Part shown: positions 61,322-64,000 of the stretch, piece after piece | Position numbering within the stretch: position 1 is the stretch's first letter | How the letters are laid out: the number at the start of each line of letters is the position of its first letter | Source: Streptomyces sp. XY006 | GTDB lineage: Bacteria > Actinomycetota > Actinomycetes > Streptomycetales > Streptomycetaceae | Reading direction: 5' to 3' | Length of the DNA stretch: 64,000 nucleotides | NCBI RefSeq assembly: GCF_002237655.1 | Contig: NZ_NOKT01000025.1 | Coordinates: forward strand, 62,001 to 126,000 | The notes under the pieces: model-generated | What the model was told of the DNA's origin: nothing | Databases searched by the model: none | The model's input: the letters and a program-made list of their open reading frames with translations, nothing else | Position numbers and translations under genes: made by a program

Positions 61322-63940
61322 TCAGCGCATCAACAACCCCCCGGCCGCCACCAGTTCCTCGGAGGGCCCGGCCACCAGGCCCAGCTCCGCGCTCGAAGCC
61401 AACAGCCGATGCGCGGGAAGGATCCGCACCGTGTACCCAAAAGGTCCGGTGCGATCCAGCGACAAGGGCCCCTCGTAGACCCACTGCCCGTCCTGCTCGG
61501 CGGAGCCCACCGGCTTCAGCGGCACGATCGTCGCGTCACCGATCCGGTCCTCCTCGTCCACCCGGCCCGAGACGACCTGCACGTCCACGTCGTCCGGCCC
61601 GAGCTCGCCGAGACCCACCCGTACCCGCAGCCCCAGCGTCGTGCCGAGCTCGGCCAGCGCCTCGGACGCGGACGTCTCCACATGGTCGACCGTCACGCCC
61701 GGCCACGCCGCCCGCACCCGTTCCTTCCACTCGGCGAGGTCCCGGGCCGCGTCCGGATCCATCGTGCGGTGGGCGAGCGCCGCCGGCGCGTAGAGCCGCT
61801 CGACGTACTCCCGGACCATCCGCCCGGCCAGCACCTTCGGCCCGAGCGTGCTCAGCGTGTGCCGGACCATCTCGATCCACCGGTCGGGCAGCCCGCTCTG
61901 CCCCCGCTCGTAGAAGCGGGGCGTCACCCGCTGCTCCAGCAGGTCGTACAGCGCCGCGGCCTCTATGTCGTCGCGGTGGTCCGGGTCGGTCCCGGCCCCG
62001 TCGGCCGTCGGGATCGCCCAGCCGAAGTCCGGCTGGAACCACTCGTCCCACCAGCCGTCCAGGACGGACAGGTTGAGACAGCCGTTGAGCGCCGCCTTCA
62101 TGCCGGACGTGCCGCAGGCCTCCAGGGGCCGCAGCGGGTTGTTCAGCCAGATGTCACAGCCGGGGTAGAGCTTCTGCGCCATCCCCATGCCGTAGTCGGG
62201 CAGGAACACGATCCGGTGGCGCACCCGCGGGTCGTCCGCGAACCGCACCAGTTCCTGCACGAGCCGCTTGCCGCCGTCGTCCGCGGGATGCGCCTTGCCC
62301 GCGACGACGATCTGGACCGGCCGCTCGGGATGCAGCAGCAGTTCCATCAGCCGGTCGCGGTCGCGCAGCATCAGCGTCAGACGCTTGTACGACGGGACAC
62401 GCCGGGCGAAGCCGATGGTGAGGACGTCCGGGTCGAGCACGCCGTCGATCCAGCCCAGCTCGGCCGTACCGGCGCCGCGCTGCCGCCACGAGGCCCGCAG
62501 CCGCTTGCGGACCTCCTCGACGAGCTGCTCGCGCAGCACCCGCCGCAGGTCCCAGATGTCCTGGTCGGGGATGTCCGCCACGGAGTCCCAGCGCTCCGAG
62601 CCGCCGACCGTCAGGGCGTCCTCGGCGCGCTGCACGCCGATCTGCCGGGCGCCGAGCCGGAACACCTCGGGGGCGACCCAGGTGGGGGCGTGCACCCCGT
62701 TGGTGACGGAGGTGATCGGCACCTCGTCCGGGTCGAAGCCGGGCCACAGCCCGGAGAACATCTCGCGGCTGACGCTGCCGTGCAGCAGGGAGACGCCGTT
62801 GGCGCGCTGGGCCAGCCGCAGCCCCATCACGGCCATGTTGAACAGGTTGGGCTCCCCGCCGGGATAGGTCTCCATGCCCAGCCGCAGGACGCGGTCGACG
62901 TCGATGCGGGGCAGTTCGGCGTCGGGACCGAAGTGGCGGGCGACCAGCTCGCGGTCGAAGCGGTCGATGCCGGCCGGGACGGGGGTGTGGGTGGTGAAGA
63001 CCGTCCCCGCGCGGACCGCTTCCAGTGCCGAGTCGAAGTCCAGGCCCCCGGCGCACAGTTCGGCGATGCGCTCCAGGCCGAGGAACCCGGCGTGCCCCTC
63101 GTTGGTGTGGAACACCTCCGGCGCGGGGTGGCCGGTCAGCCGGCAGTACGTGCGCACCGCCCGGACCCCTCCTATGCCGAGGAGCATCTCCTGGAGCAGC
63201 CGGTGCTCGCTGCCGCCGCCGTAGAGGCGGTCGGTGACACCGCGCTCGCCGAGGTCGTTCTCCTCGACGTCGGAGTCCAGCATCAGCAGCGGGACCCGGC
63301 CGACCTGCGCCAGCCAGATGCGGGCGTGCAGTTGTTTGCCGCCGGGCAGCGCGAGGGCGACCTGGGCGGGCGTGCCGTCGGGCTCCTCCAGCTGGGCGAC
63401 CGGGAGCTCGTTCGGGTCGAGGACCGGGTAGTGCTCCTGCTGCCAGCCGTCCCGGGAGAGGGTCTGGCGGAAGTAGCCGTGCCGGTAGAGCAGTCCGACG
63501 CCGATGAGCGGGACGCCCAGGTCGCTGGCCGCCTTCAGATGGTCGCCGGCGAGGATGCCGAGGCCGCCGGAGTACTGCGGCAGCGCGGCCGTGATGCCGA
63601 ACTCGGGGGAGAAGTAGGCGACGGCGGCCGGCAGGTCCTCGGACTGGGCCTGGTACCAGCGGTCGCCGGTCATGTAGTCGTTCAGGTCGCCCGCGACCGC
63701 GGCGAGGCGGCGCAGGAAACGGCGGTCCTCGGAGAGCTCGGCCAGCCGCGCGGGCGGCACGCCGCCCAGCAGCCGGACCGGGTCGCCGCCCGAGGCGGCC
63801 CACCGCTCGGGGTCGACGGCCTGGAACAGGTCACGGGTCTCCGCATGCCAGGACCAGCGCAGGTTGCGGGCCAGATCGCTGAGTGGCCGGAGGGGGTCGG
63901 GGAGCACGGGTCGGACGGTGAATCGACGGATCGCCTTCAC
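61322..63940 (-). CDS. glgP: Alpha-glucan (glycogen) phosphorylase, actinobacterial type
   Basis: An 872-aa GT35 phosphorylase. The N-terminal DUF3417 region (about 1-120: PVLPDPLRPLSDLARNLRWSWH) is typical of the actinobacterial and thermophile group rather than the short animal/E. coli type. PLP Lys615 lies in ACGTSGMKAALNG. It releases glucose-1-phosphate from glycogen. The GTG at 63940 is preferred because GAGGTGG lies upstream; the frame extends to 63982. I recall this enzyme next to the glgE/pep2 cluster, which would lie just outside the window. Confidence 0.95.
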   Translation of the reverse strand: MKAIRRFTVRPVLPDPLRPLSDLARNLRWSWHAETRDLFQAVDPERWAASGGDPVRLLGGVPPARLAELSEDRRFLRRLAAVAGDLNDYMTGDRWYQAQSEDLPAAVAYFSPEFGITAALPQYSGGLGILAGDHLKAASDLGVPLIGVGLLYRHGYFRQTLSRDGWQQEHYPVLDPNELPVAQLEEPDGTPAQVALALPGGKQLHARIWLAQVGRVPLLMLDSDVEENDLGERGVTDRLYGGGSEHRLLQEMLLGIGGVRAVRTYCRLTGHPAPEVFHTNEGHAGFLGLERIAELCAGGLDFDSALEAVRAGTVFTTHTPVPAGIDRFDRELVARHFGPDAELPRIDVDRVLRLGMETYPGGEPNLFNMAVMGLRLAQRANGVSLLHGSVSREMFSGLWPGFDPDEVPITSVTNGVHAPTWVAPEVFRLGARQIGVQRAEDALTVGGSERWDSVADIPDQDIWDLRRVLREQLVEEVRKRLRASWRQRGAGTAELGWIDGVLDPDVLTIGFARRVPSYKRLTLMLRDRDRLMELLLHPERPVQIVVAGKAHPADDGGKRLVQELVRFADDPRVRHRIVFLPDYGMGMAQKLYPGCDIWLNNPLRPLEACGTSGMKAALNGCLNLSVLDGWWDEWFQPDFGWAIPTADGAGTDPDHRDDIEAAALYDLLEQRVTPRFYERGQSGLPDRWIEMVRHTLSTLGPKVLAGRMVREYVERLYAPAALAHRTMDPDAARDLAEWKERVRAAWPGVTVDHVETSASEALAELGTTLGLRVRVGLGELGPDDVDVQVVSGRVDEEDRIGDATIVPLKPVGSAEQDGQWVYEGPLSLDRTGPFGYTVRILPAHRLLASSAELGLVAGPSEELVAAGGLLMR

Positions 63941-64000
63941 GGGTTCCACCTCGGCGCGTTGCTGGATGACGCAGGGCTTCAACGACGTCTCCTACGACAG
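63941..64000. other. Start of the glgP upstream region, cut by the window edge
   Basis: Sixty bases upstream of glgP. No further feature can be called; any divergent gene begins beyond the window. Confidence 0.4.

Overview
The window is a very GC-rich actinomycete chromosome segment, almost certainly Streptomyces. Supporting signs are GC-biased third codon positions, many GTG starts, 4-nt start/stop overlaps, Tat and lipoprotein signals, a RmdB-type c-di-GMP protein and a pierisin-like ADP-ribosyltransferase. The gene order resembles what I remember of the S. coelicolor core region around SCO5444 to SCO5504, read in reverse. No prophage, IS transposase, CRISPR array, rRNA or complete tRNA gene was seen.

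Layout. 1-15.4 kb: MMPL exporter, a methyltransferase, the gatC-gatA-small membrane protein-gatB operon for Gln-tRNA amidation, the GGDEF/EAL protein RmdB, a MetE-like protein with DNA ligase A, an SDR, and a LOG-family protein overlapping a methyltransferase. 15.5-24.5 kb: DUF427 protein, hydrolase, mnmA and a cysteine desulfurase (tRNA thiolation) around a Tat-exported amidase, small membrane proteins, a FabR/DesT-like TetR regulator with clear operators, a thioesterase-like protein, an esterase and a TRIC-family channel. 24.5-30.6 kb: an oligopeptide ABC importer ordered C-A-B-D-F. 31-40.2 kb: two SseB-like paralogues, a P-loop protein, then a tandem glycine riboswitch controlling gcvT-gcvH-glyA, followed by sdaA and an MHS transporter. 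This is a glycine/serine catabolic block. 40.3-44.7 kb: GH25 lysozyme, F420-type oxidoreductase, EF-hand protein, secreted DNA/guanine-type ADP-ribosyltransferase, lipoprotein beta-propeller, RsbW-like kinase. 44.8-64 kb: enoyl-CoA hydratase, two L,D-transpeptidases, glycogen debranching enzyme, sulfatase, a heterodimeric ABC exporter, two paralogous M4 metalloproteases, a DUF1990 protein and glycogen phosphorylase at the right edge.

Most interesting non-coding signals. (i) Short tandem-repeat arrays of unrelated sequence and unit length (13, 16, about 22, 25, about 28 and about 34 bp) sit at gene 3' ends, mostly between convergent genes, and often contain the stop codon. (ii) A 39-bp in-frame insertion inside an ABC exporter ATPase is flanked by a 5-bp direct repeat and looks like a dispersed Streptomyces repeat. 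(iii) An exactly spaced bipartite element is shared by the promoters of the two M4 proteases. (iv) A tRNA acceptor/T-arm-like minihelix lies after the first protease. (v) Several clean inverted repeats probably act as operators, including double sites at the TetR gene and the MHS transporter.
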